64,000 nt of DNA from Lepisosteus oculatus (lineage: Eukaryota > Chordata > Actinopteri > Semionotiformes > Lepisosteidae). Under the pieces are notes generated by a model. It searched no databases, was not told the origin of the DNA, and saw nothing but the letters and a program-made list of their open reading frames with translations. Positions 21,946-36,400 of the stretch are shown here, in pieces; position 1 is the first letter of the stretch; the number at the start of each line of letters is the position of its first letter. The DNA lies in assembly GCF_040954835.1 (NCBI RefSeq), contig NC_090712.1, forward strand, positions 9,822,784-9,886,783, given 5' to 3'. Made by a program: the position numbers and the translations under genes.

Positions 21946-22486
21946 TTAGAGACCATAACAATTAAAACAGTTGCAAAATGTTCATGAAAGGAAAAGTTAT
22001 TTTAATTGTAATAAATAAATTAGAACGATATATTTTAAAATACAATGAACTGTTCCATTCAATTTTAAGTGATAAACAATACATTTTATTCATATCTGTT
22101 ATTATTGATGAAAAATCATATTTTGACATATTCTAATCCATAAATAATTAAATAAATAGTTGAATTAATTATATATCACAATCAGAGAGCATTTTAATTG
22201 CCTGAAAATGCTGTGTGTATGAAAATATCAAAAAGTCCAAAAATAAAGATATTGTAGAAATTTAAATATACTGCATACTCAGCAAAGTATGTTATTTTTA
22301 AGGTAACTTTATATTTTTGATATATCACTCCAAAAATTTGAAATAATGGAACCTTCTGTCTTAGACACACTGAATGTTAGTATTAACAACAAAGAAGAAG
22401 TAGTAACTGCATGAATTAATTCTTCAGAGAGCAGAGTTGCTGGTATTCTCATTGTCCTTACTATCTGTGTCTGTCCTTCTCTCTGT

Positions 22487-22558
22487 TCAATCATCATTTT
22501 CCATGTCTTCATTGGAGATCATTTTGAGGCTGATGTAATCCTTCTTTGACTCATTGTC
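22487..22558 (-). other. Candidate final coding exon of the cadherin gene, behind an in-frame stop
   Basis: On the minus strand an acceptor CCTTTCAG precedes 24 codons reading DNESKKDYISLK then MISNEDMENDD and TGA (22487-22489). It is in phase 0 with the donor at the end of the preceding exon (22944-22980), but that exon already contains TAA at 22956-22958. It looks like a genuine acidic cytoplasmic end. It could be 3' UTR, an alternative end, or a formerly coding exon. Confidence 0.4.
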
Positions 22559-22955
22559 CTGAAAGGTTAATGTAATACAGTTATGAATACTGCATTAAGA
22601 AAGCACAGAGAATGTGCACAATCATTTAGAATAAAAATTGACTGTCAGATTAGTAGCACTGCTATAGTGTGGACGTGTGCAATGCAGAAATGAAAGCCAC
22701 TTTTCCTTACTGCGCTAAGATTAGGCACTGAAATAATGGATCATCGGGTCTACAATATTGTTTTGCAAGAGGTTCTTACAAGAGGTTTTTTGTTTGTGTC
22801 TTCAAGTAGTGATCTGAGCTAGTATGTTTTAAGAATCAAATTTATGATTTTAAAATTAAGATTTAAAATTCAAATAATATTTTGCACAATTTATAAAATT
22901 AAAATGATATAAACTGATATAACATGAAATTGCACTCTCCTACCTGTTTCACACA

Positions 22956-25900
22956 TTACATTTGCTCTTCGGTGTTTTTCCTATTACAAAATAAAAAAAC
23001 AGCTTTAGTTCAGTGAACCTTTGTGAACTGTTAAATGTTAGAAATGTATCAGACTGTCATGTCAGAACAATGACATATAATGAAAAATATAGTTTCTAAA
23101 GACCACAGCTATACTTCCTTTGCAAGTGAACAGTAATTGTTTAATCCAGTAATTACTACAATGGGAGTACTCACATGTTTTCTTGATGTTCTGTTTGTTG
23201 AAACACATTGGGGTAAGAGATGCCAAAACTAAGGGTATCCTTATATGGATCAGATTCCTTTTTTAATTTTCTGTTCCTGGAAGTAAATGAAAAACAATAC
23301 CAACTCTTCTATTTCTCTGTAGATTTTATAGTCAACATGCAATATCAAACTCTGCTTTGATTGTTTACCAGAATTTAAAGAATTAGTGCAACATCAACAG
23401 TGCCACCCTGACATTAAGAATATATGAAAACTTTATATTCAAAATACATGTTGTGTGCCCTGTGTTGTAATTATCAGTGCTGCATTATATCCTGAAGGAA
23501 TGAGATCCATGTTTAAATGTTTATGTGTACAAGTGAAAAGCAGCAAAATGATAAAATACTGTGCACCAAAAGTATCTTTCAACAATAACAATACAATTTA
23601 TCATTTTGAATTCATGATTTTACTCAGCCTTATTTTTAAAACTGTTGTATTTTTTATCTATCTATAAATCAACTTCTGACAGCTGCCAAAATTAACAAGT
23701 GCATTGCTTGTGTTAGGCCATCTAGATCATGAACATTTATTACAAAGAGCAAGGAAACTTCAGCAGAACCTTGCTTCCTTTTTTTCACCACTTCTGATTA
23801 TAATAACAATGACAATTTAAATGCAAGAATATTCCATGACATACTATGTCAATAACTTTGTGAATATTTAAGTTTCTAAAGGTTACCTTAGTAAGGTTAC
23901 AACCAGAAATGCAACAATGCCACTTATAGTCAGAGCCAAAAGCACACTCAGAACAATGACTGATGTTTGGTCAGACGATAAAGCAAAATCTTCAAATTGG
24001 TCTTTCACTGTATGAACTACGTCTTCACCAAACACCACTTCTAAGTCTGCTTGGATACGGTCCTCTGAGCTTTCCAATTTGCTAGAACAACAAAAAAACA
24101 AAATTTGGTTAGAAATGTTATATTGTTATGTATTTTAAGTGGCTAAAGCATTTACCAGAAGAAACGTTTGAAAATGTAGCAAAAGGAATTAAAAGATACT
24201 CAGGAAATTTCACTTTCACATCCAATCTCAGTTTGTGAACACATTTACTTTTTTTGACATTCAGCCCTCTAAATTCTTTAACTGTGAAGGATTTGTAAAC
24301 TGTTTAGAAGTATTCTGCTGAACTGAGTATTGTTAACTTCAATGCTTGAACTATCTCTTAATCTTATCTTATCTACTGGACACCGTATTTGAGGCTCATA
24401 GTTATGCGCAAACTTTAATTGTTCCCAGTGTGAGGGAAAATGTCAGGAACTAATATAATCAGCCATGAAAAGACTAGAAAAAATAGAAAAGTATCTGAAA
24501 TATGAGAGAAAAAAGGAAGAAACTTGCCTTTTCACCTCCTCTGAAGGCATTATTTTGTCATTGTCAGTGGCTAGGAAAGTAAAGAAGGTCTCCTCATTGC
24601 TTTTTGCCAATCTCATTTTCGAGCTGATGCCATTTATGCTGATTATGTGTACATCCCATCCTAACGCCTTTTCAAGGGCCCTAAGTGAGGATGGCGAAAA
24701 CAAGAAAGAATGTTTAAAAAATGTCTGCTTAAATTAGAAATAGAAAATAGAGCAAACATTCCACAAAAAAATGAACCATTTGTTATATAGTCAGGGCCAT
24801 TTCTCTTACTTTTTCACTTCATATTTCTTCTTTTCCACGTTGTTGACAGCTTGATTGATGGAAATAACCACAACATCATCGCTTGAGCTGCTAACCAGAG
24901 TTACCTGAAAAGATCGCAAGAGTTAACTACACGTTTGACTCCAGGTATTTTCAGTTTATTTTTATTCACACATACAGTACACCTCGGAAAAGATTTACAG
25001 ACAGGCATGTGAGCATTTCCTATATTGTACAATATCTCTGATTTAAAGGATTGCTCAAAACATTCATTAACATAAACAGGCGAAGTATGAAGAAAGCCAG
25101 TCTCAAAACATTCTGCAATTGAAGAGGTTTCGGGTTAGAGGTGAACCAAATGTTTCAACTGACAGTTTTTGCTTTAGTTCTCCCATAAATATATTTAAAG
25201 TTTCAATTTAGTGTGAAACCTGGGTCAGAGTTTCTTTGCACATGGCCACACAGATCTCCATTGCTGTAAGTAAATCAAGTAAAATTCTTACTTTTACAGT
25301 TGTTACAGCGGCCAGCCCCTTGCCATTTTGGTCTTTGGCCTGCACTTTGAAAGCAGACTCTCCAGTTTTGCCCTCTACAGAGACCACATAAATCTCCCCC
25401 GTTGATCCATCAACGTCAAACTCCTGACTTTGACTGTCTGTCAGACTGTATTCTAGAAGTCCATTGACTCCACTGTCTTGATCAAAAGCCTGTAAAGAGA
25501 CACGATTGACATCATTTACCATTTTCAGGTTGAAAAATACACTGCTCTTGATTTCAACTGCAGAAGCGAATGAACAGACATGAAAAGGTTACACAGTAAG
25601 ATTACAGAATTAAATATATATATATATGAAAGATAATTATTTTGTATGCTGTGGTGGTTTTGCCCCTGAACGTTTTACTTGATAAATCTGCTACTATTTC
25701 TCCAGTTATCTCATGCTTAAACTGTGTATTTTAATTTATTTTCCATGGGGTTGTATCAGAAGCTCTCTTTCGTTTACAATGTTTTTCCCTTATTTCGCTT
25801 GCTTTACTAGATTTGAATGTGTATTCTATGAGTCTCCCAGGGGGTCCTTGGTCATGGTCTTGTTTAAGCACTGGTCTCAGTCCTCTGCACTTACCCTCAC

Positions 25901-28900
25901 TTGTACCACTGGTGACTTGTATGGTGCTATGTTGAAGATGCTTGCAGAGTAGCTCTCCTGGCTGAATTTCGGAACCTCATTCACATCTTTAACCAAAATG
26001 GTCAGTCTTGCAATATTTTTACCATCTTAAAATAAAACACAATTTAGACACAAAGCATTAGAGATGCACATAGTGCTGAGACACAAAAGGTCTGCTTGCA
26101 GCTGCCCTGTTCAATAAATTCCTTAATAATAAATTAAGGTTAATAAATTGGGAATCGATGTAGCTCCTTTAGCCCATTTTAGTATATTGTTCTTTCCATT
26201 TCATTTTCTGGTGATATTTTTTTAAATCCAGTCCATTTCACAAAGCGGAAACTGGGTGCCACCTGTCAGTTAGGCCCATGTTAGGACTCCATGTGTCCAA
26301 TGTGAAGTTCACCTGCAATCTCAGTATAAAATAATAAGAGATAATTACCTCGCACAGCATGAGAGAGAGGACCTATGGCTTCCACAGTAATGAAGTACTT
26401 TGAAAAGTTCTCAAAGTCCAGATTGACACTGGTATACAGTGCACCAGTGTTTGGATTCAACTGGAAATGATCTGTGGGAAGGAGACACTGTTTCAGAATA
26501 ATTGTGTACCAACAATAAAATATAGTAAAATTGCTGCAATAATTTTTATACACTTACCAAGCTCATTTCCACTTCTGATTGTGTAAGAAACATGAGCATT
26601 GGGGGTATCCAGCACAGAAAACGTGTACACTAGGAACTCAGTTCCTGTGTTTTCTTCAACATCAACACTATATGCGACACAAAAGCCTATATTAAAATGC
26701 ATGATATATTTTCCCAGAAAAAAGACTAAATGTTACTTCCAATGATTGATTCTTAGCAGCATATGAATCATGAAACCTCAAGGGACAGAAAAACCCCAAA
26801 ACATTAAAAAAATATCCATCACTCTCTGTAGATCTGCCAAATGTTCATGAAAGACACTACAGTACCTGATCTCAGACTGGTTGAAGTGGGGCTGAAATGG
26901 GCTGTTGTCAATGACTGCCACAGTCACACGGGCACTGCTGTTCCTTGCAGGATATCCGCGGTCTCTGGCTTCCACAGAGAGCTCGTAGATGCCAGGGTGA
27001 GGCAGACTCCTTATTGTCATGATGGTTCCTTTGAGCATGTCCTCTATTATAAAATACTTACTTTCTGGCTCATGATCAAGCAAGTAATACTCTACCACAG
27101 CATTGTTTCCCTGGGGAAAGAATTTAAAGTCAGAAGTTATGCAGACAGCCTTAAGCTCTTATCCTTCAGCTGACATATTGATAAAGAAACATGTTAATCC
27201 TATATTATTTCTGTAAATGTGCCCATCCTGTCCTTGCAGCTAGTTTTCTGGTGAATGTCTGTGTTTGTGTTGGGGACAAGACAAGCTCCCTGATGCAGGC
27301 AGATCAAAAGTGTGAAACCTAGAGCCCCAGCAATCTACAGTATGACGATACTGACCTGTGTAACGAAATCACTATACTTTAGATCTGTTACATGTTATTT
27401 TGACCCCAAAAAAATCTTCTAGGCTGTCCCAATGATAAATATTCATGTGGTGTATTAATATTATTATTGATATTCAACAATATTAAGATGAATTAAAAAT
27501 AATTAGTTATTCATGTATTTAACAGGGTTCCCTACAAGATCAACTGACCTATTTAAACAACTGTTTGGTGGAGCCACGAAATGTGATTAATATAGAAATG
27601 GGATCACAGGCAACACATTCTTTTTGACAAGGAAGTGCACAGTAGAAAGTGACTTTGACAACTGTGGTGCTGATTTACAGCACATCGCTACTAAGCTTCA
27701 TAAAAAAGGTCATAGAGGTGGCTCATCAGGCTTGTTTGGTTGCATGTAGCCAATTGAATCAAATATTTCTGTTCAGCCATTTCTTGAAAGAAATCAGGAT
27801 ATCAACTTTGCCAACTCTGCCTGAGGAGCTTGTTTCAGGCTCTTATACTGTAGGTCTTCCATCATGCTCCACAGCCACACTTTGATACAGCCAGTACTAC
27901 AATAGTTATAACAATCCTGCTGAATTAAACTGAGGAGACAGTTGCTGCCAAATTCTGCAATGCAGAATTGGATTGGAAGGGCTGTAAATTAAGTTGCTTA
28001 GCTTTCGGATTAAACTGCTTTGTTGCACCCTAGCTATGCTCATGCTTTCTGGTGTCTCTCATTGACACAATCTCCTATTTATTTCAGATTTCATTGCACC
28101 ACAATGCCTGGCTTTTACAATAAAGTGGTTTGAATAGGCCAACTAACTTCATAAGCGTCTTACATGTACTGTATATATCTGTATTTAAAAACCAGAAATG
28201 TAAGAGCTATTGCTAAAAGGTATACTGTACAGTAAAATGATTTGAGAAACGTTTAAAGACTTAAAATGTGCTCTTGCTGCTTATTGGCACTTTACCGTAT
28301 CTTGGTCAGTAGCAGCAACTGAAGTGACCAGTGTCCCCGCAGGAGATGTCAGGTTCACCCTGGCAGTGTAATTGTTTTTCGTGAACAATGGAGGATTGTC
28401 ATTCTCATCCAGCACTGAAATTCTGACCTCTGTTTTAGTCTGCAAATTAAGGGAACCATTTGTTATACACAAGGGTGTGCTCTGCCTGTTGAAGCTTTAA
28501 TTTAAGTGGGAAAGAGTGGACAACAGAATACATTCTACTAATTTCCACAAACACATGTCCAACAAATGTCTTCCTGCTGATGTGACTCTATTTCTGCATT
28601 TTACGGTATGGTTTTTGAAGTTTACCTCATAAAAAGGAACTGTCTTATTGTTTGTTGCAGTCACTGTTATGATGATTTCTATTTTGTCCTCATAGTCTGG
28701 AGAACGTTTCACTGTAATGTTCCCATAGTCATCAACAGAAAAATCCTCTCCACCCTCTGCAAACACAAATACCTTTATTTCAGAGGTCTATTAATATGAA
28801 CAATGTTCAAATTAAATCACTTGAATAATGTGTAAGTCACTCCAGTTTCTGAGAAAACACAATCAGCGTGGATTTTATGAAAGTTTATTATTACTGAATG

Positions 28901-30349
28901 GGAGCATTTATGCAGCTGAGCATTTTTTATAAATCTGGGTAAAATATTGTGCATATATTGTGGGTAACAACATCAGTGTCTCAAATGTTGGCTTTGATAT
29001 GTCTTTCCAATATTTTTCCACCATTCCCTGGATTGAAGACCTACTGTGCCCTATGAATAACTCTTGATATCAGATGGATTTGAGCTTACTGATCTCTTTG
29101 TGAGGCTAAGGGAAATTGTGACCAATTGCACAAGCTGAATGTTCATTAAGACCTCTGGCTGTGCCTAATCAAATCCAAAACTGTCTTCTTTTGCTATCTA
29201 CTGATGCTATCATTATTTCCATTACTTGTGGAACAGTCACATTGTATAGCATTCGGTACTGATTTTTCATTCCAAAAGTTTAATTGCTTATATTACCTCG
29301 TATAAACAAAGCACCTTGTGGTTGTATAAAATTTCACTGCTGCAATGAAAGCAAAGAGCAAAGGTTGCAGATAGTTTAAAATTGTGAAACCCTGTCAGGG
29401 GAGATCATAAAATACACATTTTCCTTCTACATCTAGAATTCATCCAACTAAATTGCCGGGTCCATTGTGTACACGCAGACTATAATAAATCTAAATGAGC
29501 TGAAAAAACACTTCTAATGCTTTGCTGGGCAATCTCATTTTTTTTTTAATTTTCTTTTAACTCAGGAGAGTAGCTCTTATCTCTGATCAGTAGCTGTTCT
29601 CTTGCTGGCTCTGGTTTATAAGTGCGTGTAAAGACCAATGTGATGTGTCAAGTGCTGTACAGCACAAACCCATTTGAAGAAAGCAATGTCAATAAGCCGC
29701 GTCTCGATTTGATTAGGTCATTTATAATCACAAGCACCTTTTTTTCACAGTTTTAGGACTGTAAGAACAAACCACACAGCTTGATGGAAAGTCCTCTTTA
29801 CCTGTGATGTTATATGCAATGAAGGCGTTGTCCCCTGTGTCTTTGTCGGTGGCTCTAACCCTCCCAATGTAAATCCCTGCTTTGGTATTTTCTCTCACAG
29901 TCATGAGCGGCACAGAGTCAAACACAGGGGGATTGTCATTGATGTCGGTGATAGAGATGAACACAGTGCAGTATCCTCGCTTTTTCTCTGGAATGCCATT
30001 GTCTTCTGCATAGACAACAATCTAGACGAAGAACGGATTACTGTACAGTACACCATTGTGTTTTCAGTACCTAATTCAGGTATTATTAGATCATTATATG
30101 GGTCGGAAAGTCAGAATTCACTGACCTCCTATGGAACGAAGATGCATCACAAAGATAGTTTACTTGCTTAAATTGCTTACACTGTACTCCCTGTGTTATT
30201 AGCAAAAAGAGATTTCCTTAAGATCCATCTCCTTGAGATCCATCATCCAGGTGGATGCTGCACATTGGTGGTGGTAGAGGGGAGTTCCCATTACCTGTAA
30301 AGCGCTTTGAGTGGAGTGTCCAGAAAACCGCTATATAAGTGTAAGCAAC

Positions 30350-30418
<69 letters not shown>

Positions 30419-33400
30419 GGGATTTGTTCTCACTGAATTATTGCAGTCTTTTTAACTTAGCAAGGCAATCCCCAAGGTGATTTATGTAAAAAGAAATGGA
30501 AAGGTTTTGGTTCCAAAAAGAATACAGTACCTGTCTGCATATCTTTTTCTCTGGAAATTGAGAATGCCTACCTGATACTGGACAGGGTCGCTCTCAAAGT
30601 CAAAAGACACTTTAGTATGAAGAGCTCCGGTGAGGGCATCTATCCTGAAATAGTCTTCATCGCCACTGAGAATAGCATATCGCAGCTCCCCATTCTGACC
30701 AATGTCTTCGTCAGTGGCATTCAGCCTGAGAACCTGGAGTGAAGCATTCTCATTCTGCGGAGACACAACACCACATCAAAACCGCACATAAAGCATTATT
30801 TGTTCCAACTATTTATGAGGCTAAAGTACAATTCACATGGGTCATCATTAAACAATACGACCATATTTAGATCCTGTTTTTATATCTATGAAGGAATCAA
30901 AGCATAAAATTCTCCTTCCTCATCCAAATCCTAACATGTACTTTAAGAATTAAAATCTTTGGTTCTGATGTCCATTTTCTTTAGCACTTTTCTATCTAAA
31001 ATCTTGGTGACCTAGCCACATATGCCATGGACCAGTCACGATTCCATGGAGTTAAATAATAGTACAGGTAAAATGCTGTACAGCAGAAGGGACAGCATAA
31101 AGTATTCACTAGTGGCCAATTGGACTAGTGATATGCTGTTTACTGACAGCCTTACCTCTTTCATGAACACTGTGACAGAAGAATTGGGGAAAACTGGAGG
31201 AAAGTCATTTTCATCCACCACAGTTATGTTAACTTTTGCCTCACTGTAGACCAAAGACTGGTTAGAGTGTGTAGCTCTAATAATCAGTATGGCTGGGAAA
31301 TGAGACACGTCAAGGGCTTGCTTTGTCTTGATTACACCACTGAAAGTGTCCATAGTGAAGTAATCTAAACAGAAGCACAGAGAGAGGCTAGTGAGTAACT
31401 CGGTACACTTTACAGTTGAGACTAAATTGAAAAAGATGGCAAGTCCTGGTGATGATTACCATTGTCATTGCCAGACTGAATGCTGTACATCACTGTGGAA
31501 GTGTAGAACACATGTGCTTGCATGACTACTGTGTCAGGCTGGGTCTTCTCACTCAAAGGCTGGGGGCTATATAGCTCTGCAGAGAAAACTGGCATCTCAA
31601 GGTTTCTTGGTATTATCATTACAGTTACCTGGAAAAGATGTAGCACAAATAAAACAAAACAGTATTTTTGCTGTCTAAATACAATGAAGCTCAGATACAA
31701 CTTTATGTCACTTCACAAAGGATAAGCTATGCCCAAACCCAGATTTTAGTAGATGCAAAATACTGTAAAACTAATTTTCAATAAAGTGATCAAGATAGTT
31801 TAAAATGTAGACAGTATTACATTGAGATTTACTAATTATTTCCATTGCTCAATAGTTGCTAGCTCTTATGTGTTTAGCCAAACTCTATTTCAGCTGACTG
31901 TATTAACATTTACTTCAGTATTTTCACTGTACTGTCTAGACCCTTGAGTAGTATAATTACCTAATTATTTTCAAACAGAAATATACTTTCACACTATAAA
32001 CAAAAAATAACATTCTATAATAGTTCATATAAGGATTCGCTTATTGTTTTATTTTCAGTTGTGTTATCTATAGAAATACTTATCTAACCTGCTGGTGCTT
32101 ATGTAGGAACAGTTACAAATGAGAAGAGCCATTTTGCCCATTTTCTAGTAACTAATTGATCCAAGGATCTCATCCAGCTGTTTCTTGAAAAAATAATGAT
32201 ACTGTATCTTCTTTGACAATATGGCTGAGCAGTTTGTCCTAGATTCCCACATCCTTGTGTGTAAATAAGTGCTTCTGTTCTCAGTTTAAAAACGCACTTC
32301 CACGTAATTTCCACTGCTGTCTTGTGGTTTGTCTTTCATGGGTGAGATAAAGTGGATGTGGTTTACCTTTGCAGTGGAAGAGAGCTGTGGAGTTCCATAG
32401 TCTGTGGCCATGACAGTCAGTGAATACTGCTTTACTACAGAAGTTGGAGTCAGGTCTTTTGTCAGAGTGAGTTTCCCAGTTGTGGAGGAAAGACTAAACA
32501 GGCCTTCACCATTACCCTCTTGAGGAAATGGAAGAAAAGCACAATTGTAAAAAGGGTGCACCTACAGTAACACAAACACATTTACTGTTACACATTTTAA
32601 CCTGGCTTAGACAATAACTTTCCAAGAGCTTGTGATACTTTGCCACACAGAATGAGGTGAAGAGACACAATGTTTTTTTCCTCTTTCAAATATTTAAAAA
32701 ATACTGCAAGGAATATGTTTTTCATTGTTTGATATTGATGTCTTTTTTACATTGACATGTCCTAAACAGTTTGACTGGTACAATATAGGCTTCCACAATC
32801 TATGATATAATGTTTTGAATTATAATCGTACAAGTGTTGACTGGTTTGTAATGTTGTTTCTGCATTAGTCCTTTTACAATGACATACAAGTTTAAGAACA
32901 GCTATATTTATCAATACAGTACCCTCTTATAACTACCTGATATATTGTAGTAAATGCCAGCATCATTTTCCTTGTGCCCATGTGTTGCGTTAATGTCTAA
33001 AACCAGTTGGCCAGCAGTACTGTTATCTCTCAAGAACACACTGTAAAAAGGATCATCAAAGACAGGGCCTTCTTCATTGACATCTTCTACTTTCACTGCA
33101 GAAGACAGTTTATTCATTCATTATTAAAAAAATATATTTTCCCTTATAAAGTCACAATTAGCTTTCATGTGTATAATTATCCAGCACTGAAACAGTTCTC
33201 ACATCTAGCTACACCTAATAGCATGCAATCAGCTAACACCATCTTAAAAGAGTGTGGCTTGCCATTATAGACACACTTACTGTAGGCAGGTTTTAAGAAA
33301 TAGCAAACAGGAAATGCTACAGTATGTGGTGGTAACCTTTTTCACTACAATCCTCAAAAGTCTAACAGATTGTTTTGACTAAAGCTTTTCAGAAAATAAG

Positions 33401-36400
33401 ACTGTTTAACCAAGACCTGTACTGGATAAGGAGCTTGTAAGACAGATGAATCATACTAGTTAACAGAACCCACTGATAATTATCACACAAATAATGTTTT
33501 GATACCATTTTTGCATGCACAGGTTGAGCTCTCTTAATGCTTTATTATTGCTTTTCAAATGTATTTTTAACTGCTAACACAAATGTACATAAACTGTAAT
33601 ATTTCTGTATAAACGTTATATTACCAATGTTCTGTATTTGCCTCTATTTAAAGTTCAGTGCCATTACAGGCCTATTATATATGTTACCTCAGAATATTAT
33701 ATGCATTACCTGTAACAAGAGCTGTGTCCTCCAGGTCTGTTCCAGGGTTGTAGGCTCTTACTGTAAATGTGTACTGTGGTCCCTTTTCATAATCCAGAGG
33801 ATAAACAATTCCTATTCTCCCAGTTAGCTCTCCAATGTAGAAGGGGTAGACTGAGGTTTCCAGAATCACATAGTTTATGATGGCATTGTAGCCTATATCA
33901 TCGTCTGTAGCAAACACTGTCAAGAGCTGCCAAGAAAAAAAAAGAAAAACTATTGTACAAATCACATCATATGTCAAATGTCTATCTTCATTGGGTTTCT
34001 TTAGAGCTGAAGGCTGATGTTCAGGGTTCTATACAGGAAAACAAGTTTTCAATAGGTACTAAATAATAGTCCTAAATGTGTCACAGAGGTGTATAGCAGG
34101 CTGGGAACAGAGAACGTACATCAGCAGGTATCTCGTTTTCTTTAACGGTGACTTCATATGCTGTCTGATTGAAGACTGGGGCGTGATCATTGACATCCTC
34201 AACAGCGATATTGACAGTCAAAGAGGAAGACAGAGGAGGAGTACCAGCATCACGAGCCTGTGGGGGGATAAAGAGTCCTTGATGAACATTAGCCAGGAGA
34301 ACAGTAGTACTGTACATGTACATCCATCTGTCTGTCTACATGCTTTTTCAGTGTGGTAATCTCGTTGTCTATGAAATACCTTTAAGAAGAGAAATTAACT
34401 AATGTTAGAAATGGGTTAGAAATCTGATACCAGATTGGTTGAACTCTGTCTTCTGTCAAAAACAGCAAGTGAAATGTGTGTTTCAGAATTTAGTGAGGTA
34501 AGTAGTGAGGTAAGTATGATTATGACACACATGAGGGCTACTCACCATGATAGTGAGTAGATATGTGGCCTCAGTTTCTCTGTCTAGGGGTTGGGTAATC
34601 CTCAGCCTGCCTGTGGAGCTGTTCACCCTAAAGGTCCCATTAAAGTCCCCCAGTAAAGAATAAGAGAGTCTCCCATTATCCCCAATGTCCCGGTCTGTGG
34701 CAGTGAAGTAGCCAGCCTCTATACTTTCTTGGCCTTCTGTAGCTGACAGATGAGTCTGAATAAAAGTTGAAAACTCGGGAGCATTGTCGTTTACATCCTT
34801 CACCTGGATTGTAACCTGGAATCCAAAGGTAGAACAGTTACATAAAATAGATCACAATATAATAAGAATAATTTATTATACAAAACTGATTTATATATTA
34901 TATTTTTTGAGTGACCAATAAAAATCCCCAGCAAAAAGTAACCTGAATCTCAAACATGTCTAAACACATGGCATATTTTTCAATAAGTGACTCTTGTCAG
35001 AGAAAATCTATTTTCTATGATGAAAGTTGGTCTAGGAATTGAAAAACGATTTTTTATAAGAGAACTGAATTACATTTATCAAAATCTCCCATTTCATATA
35101 ATCAGCAAACAATTGATATTTTTAGAGCTACTGACATGGACTTGGAGTGCGTCTAATATGCAGAATGCCACTGGCCAAGTGGAATGTAATCAGTTCCTTA
35201 CCACTGTCAGTGCAGTGTTGGGTGGGCTTCTGGAATCTACTGCTTCCACAGCTACAGTGTACAGCTCCTGCTGCTCTCGGTCCAGTTCCTGCAGGGTCAT
35301 GATGTTCCCGTGTGTGTCAATGAAGAAGCAGTCTGGGTAGGACTTGATGGTGTAGTTGACCTTAACGATAAGGCTCCCTGTCACAGCCTTGACAGTCCCC
35401 ACAGAGGTTTTTTCTGGTTCGTTCTCTTTAATGCTGAAGTTGTAGTTAGCACTTTCAAACTTCAAACCAAATACTGAATTATCAGTCACCAGATTGATCA
35501 AAACCAAAGCTGTACAGAAAAAAAAGATGTGTACAATGTGATAAGATGTGCCTTTCCTGTTTCTATTTTTTACTTTACATTTAAGCTTTCCTTTATTTAT
35601 TTCTGTCTAGTATTGAATGCCTACCTACAACCAGTTTGATTGCTGTCGCTAATGGATGGATGGAAAACTCAATGTCAGGGATTTAAACTTAATTACATCT
35701 TAAATTAATTTAAAATTAAATCTAATACAAAAGTATTATGCACAAAAACAACTAGAAATGTTTGGCTAAAGCAAAGCTTTGGCCAGAAAAAGAAAGACCG
35801 ATACTAAAACATACTGACTCAGGTAGCTTTCCAGAAGGAGTGCCTGTTCATTTGTCAGCTGTACCATGTCAGATGCATGATGAATAGATCATATATTTTA
35901 TACAAAGGGATGTACTTGTGGCAGATGTATCCTGGAATGTAGTCTAGATCCTTATAAGAGCAGAAACCATTGAGATTGACATCACCTGCTGAGCTGAGTG
36001 GAACTTCTCCATGGTCCGAGGCAATGACAGTGAGATTGATCATAGTATTCTTAGCCACACTGGACAGGTCAGAGGCCAGTGAGATTACCCCAGTATCACC
36101 ATCCAGGTTTAAGTGAGGTGAGACATTGGAGAAACTGGAATATAGTATAAGCAACCAGAACAGATTTGACCGAAGACAAAATGAGCCTTGCAGAGCCTGA
36201 CTCTGCAGGAGAATACAAATTGAGTTTACTCATAAAAAACATGAAAAAAGAAACTTCAAGCAAACAAGATCTGTTGCTCCAGTGCTCTGTGCACATTATC
36301 TCTGCATTTAAGAGTTGAGGCTGGGATATGGCAAAGGCTTAAATTGCCACTTGGGAAGTCTGTACAGTCTGGATACTCTAGAAGCTTTTACTGTAAGAGC

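Larger units (their letters stand above)
20763..22486. other. Intergenic region upstream of ahsa2 and downstream of the cadherin gene
   Basis: Holds the ahsa2 5' flank with the sites at 20940-21005, SINE copy B, and AT-rich sequence (about 21950-22486) probably including the cadherin 3' UTR. No other exon-like ORF is seen. Confidence 0.6.
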
